Positions 5,723 to 5,931 of a DNA stretch of 5,931 nucleotides are shown piece by piece (within the stretch, counting starts at the first letter, position 1; the number at the start of each line of letters is the position of its first letter). Source of the stretch: an uncultured Phaeodactylibacter sp. Its GTDB lineage: Bacteria; Bacteroidota; Bacteroidia; Chitinophagales; Saprospiraceae. Below the pieces are notes generated by a model that did not search any database, had not been told where the DNA came from, and worked only from the letters and a program-made list of their open reading frames with translations. The stretch spans positions 1 to 5,931 of the forward strand of contig CAJXXJ010000259.1 of the NCBI GenBank assembly GCA_913062745.1, in the 5' to 3' direction. Made by a program: the position numbers and the translations under genes.

Positions 5723-5749
5723 GAGGGTGCCAATGGGCACCCTCCTTTT
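5723..5749 (+). terminator. Intrinsic terminator of candidate RNA 2
   Basis: GAGGGTGCC (5723-5731) pairs perfectly with GGCACCCTC (5736-5744) around a 4-base loop, followed by CTTTTG. On the minus strand the tail is A-rich, so it acts in the plus direction only. Confidence 0.8.
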
Positions 5750-5780
5750 GGTATGTAGATAGCCTCTCAAAGCTCTTTTG

Positions 5781-5810
5781 AACCGGTCCTTACAGGGCCG
5801 GTTTTTTTGT
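5781..5810 (+). terminator. Intrinsic terminator just upstream of rpe
   Basis: AACCGGTCC (5781-5789) pairs with GGGCCGGTT (5795-5803), nine pairs with one G-U and a 5-base loop. A run of seven T (5802-5808) follows, then GTT. It is the best intrinsic terminator in the window and lies 36 bases after the previous one. No gene lies between the two, so it is a back-up stop for RNA 2 or an attenuator for any transcript running into rpe. Confidence 0.85.
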
Positions 5811-5848
5811 TCCCGCGCCGTACGCTGCCGCACCATAGCGAAAAGCCT

Positions 5849-5856
5849 TATATTCG
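5849..5856 (+). promoter_or_regulatory. Possible -7 box of rpe
   Basis: TATATTCG matches TAnnTTTG with one mismatch and lies 24 bases before the rpe ATG, so the leader would be under 20 bases. The -33 region (GTACGCTG at 5820-5827) is unlike the consensus. It lies downstream of the last terminator, as an independent rpe promoter must. Confidence 0.35.
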
Positions 5857-5880
5857 CCCTCCAATAATCAAGACCTTGCT

Positions 5881-5931
5881 ATGAAACACAAAGTTGCCCC
5901 TTCCTTGCTCGCTGCAGACTTCACCCGCCTG
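5881..5931 (+). CDS. rpe: Ribulose-phosphate 3-epimerase (N-terminal 17 residues)
   Basis: Only 17 codons are inside the window: MKHKVAPSLLAADFTRL. This is the hallmark first beta strand of the epimerase (the (I/V)APS(I/L)L(S/A)ADF motif), which interconverts ribulose 5-phosphate and xylulose 5-phosphate in the pentose phosphate pathway; S8 belongs to the conserved active-site strand. The ATG fits the family N-terminus exactly. There is no Shine-Dalgarno sequence. The gene points away from all complete genes of the window and is insulated from the upstream small-RNA candidates by two terminators. The rest cannot be checked. Confidence 0.9.
   Translation, partial: MKHKVAPSLLAADFTRL

Larger units (their letters stand above)
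5462..5749 (+). ncRNA. Candidate small RNA 2 (about 290 nt), tandem sibling of candidate RNA 1
   Basis: A stretch with no convincing protein gene, running from P2 to an intrinsic terminator. Hairpins in order: TTAGC/GCTAA (5470-5474, 5479-5483); an 11-pair stem 5573-5583 with 5591-5601, one G-U pair and loop CTGGAAT; a longer-range GGGTG/CACCC (5624-5628, 5665-5669); TCGT/ACGA (5679-5682, 5689-5692); then the terminator. A-rich words of the type ACAAATNAYAAT lie between the hairpins and probably stay single-stranded, a layout seen in RNAs that titrate a protein. CAGTCTGGAAT (5580-5590) and ATCTCATGAA (5707-5716) are shared with RNA 1. No known RNA family is recognised. Alternative: an untranslated leader region of rpe, since only terminators lie in between. 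Confidence 0.5.

Noticed and set aside
4817..5880. tRNA, tmRNA, RNase P RNA, SRP RNA or 5S rRNA in the gene-free interval
   Set aside because: No T-arm GTTCRANYC with matching stems, no CCA end, and none of the conserved cores of these RNAs could be found by eye.

Overview
The window looks like chromosomal DNA of a member of the Bacteroidota, most likely the Saprospiria (the Phaeodactylibacter/Lewinella group); this placement is inference. The grounds are start codons with no Shine-Dalgarno sequence and A/T-rich leaders, -7 boxes of the TAnnTTTG type, moderate G+C, and a large alpha-helical SPYFN protein of a kind common in that phylum. No transposase, integrase, phage gene or CRISPR array is visible.

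Left part (1-1944, minus strand): an apparent ergothioneine operon, transcribed in the order DUF427 protein, egtB, egtD. EgtD (cut by the window edge) trimethylates histidine to hercynine. EgtB, an iron enzyme, then joins hercynine to a thiol as a sulfoxide. This EgtB carries the tandem tyrosines of the cysteine-using (type II) enzymes, so egtA and egtC may not be needed. A very stable hairpin sits between egtB and egtD and could lower egtD expression.

Middle part (2250-4816, minus strand): two proteins of unknown function that appear to be separate transcription units. One is a 295-residue protein with DUF5996-like features, followed by a good intrinsic terminator. The other is a 480-residue helical, TPR-like protein.

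Right part (4817-5880): about 1.06 kb without a convincing protein gene, but not empty. On the plus strand there are two related promoter regions 493 bp apart. They share a 12-base word, the same 20-base spacing to a GAYATTTGT -7 box, and a G-rich block upstream. Each is followed by 270-290 bases of hairpin-rich non-coding sequence ending in a strong intrinsic terminator. I read this as two tandem, diverged small-RNA genes; it is the most interesting part of the window. A further terminator follows, and then the first 17 codons of ribulose-phosphate 3-epimerase (rpe) on the plus strand.
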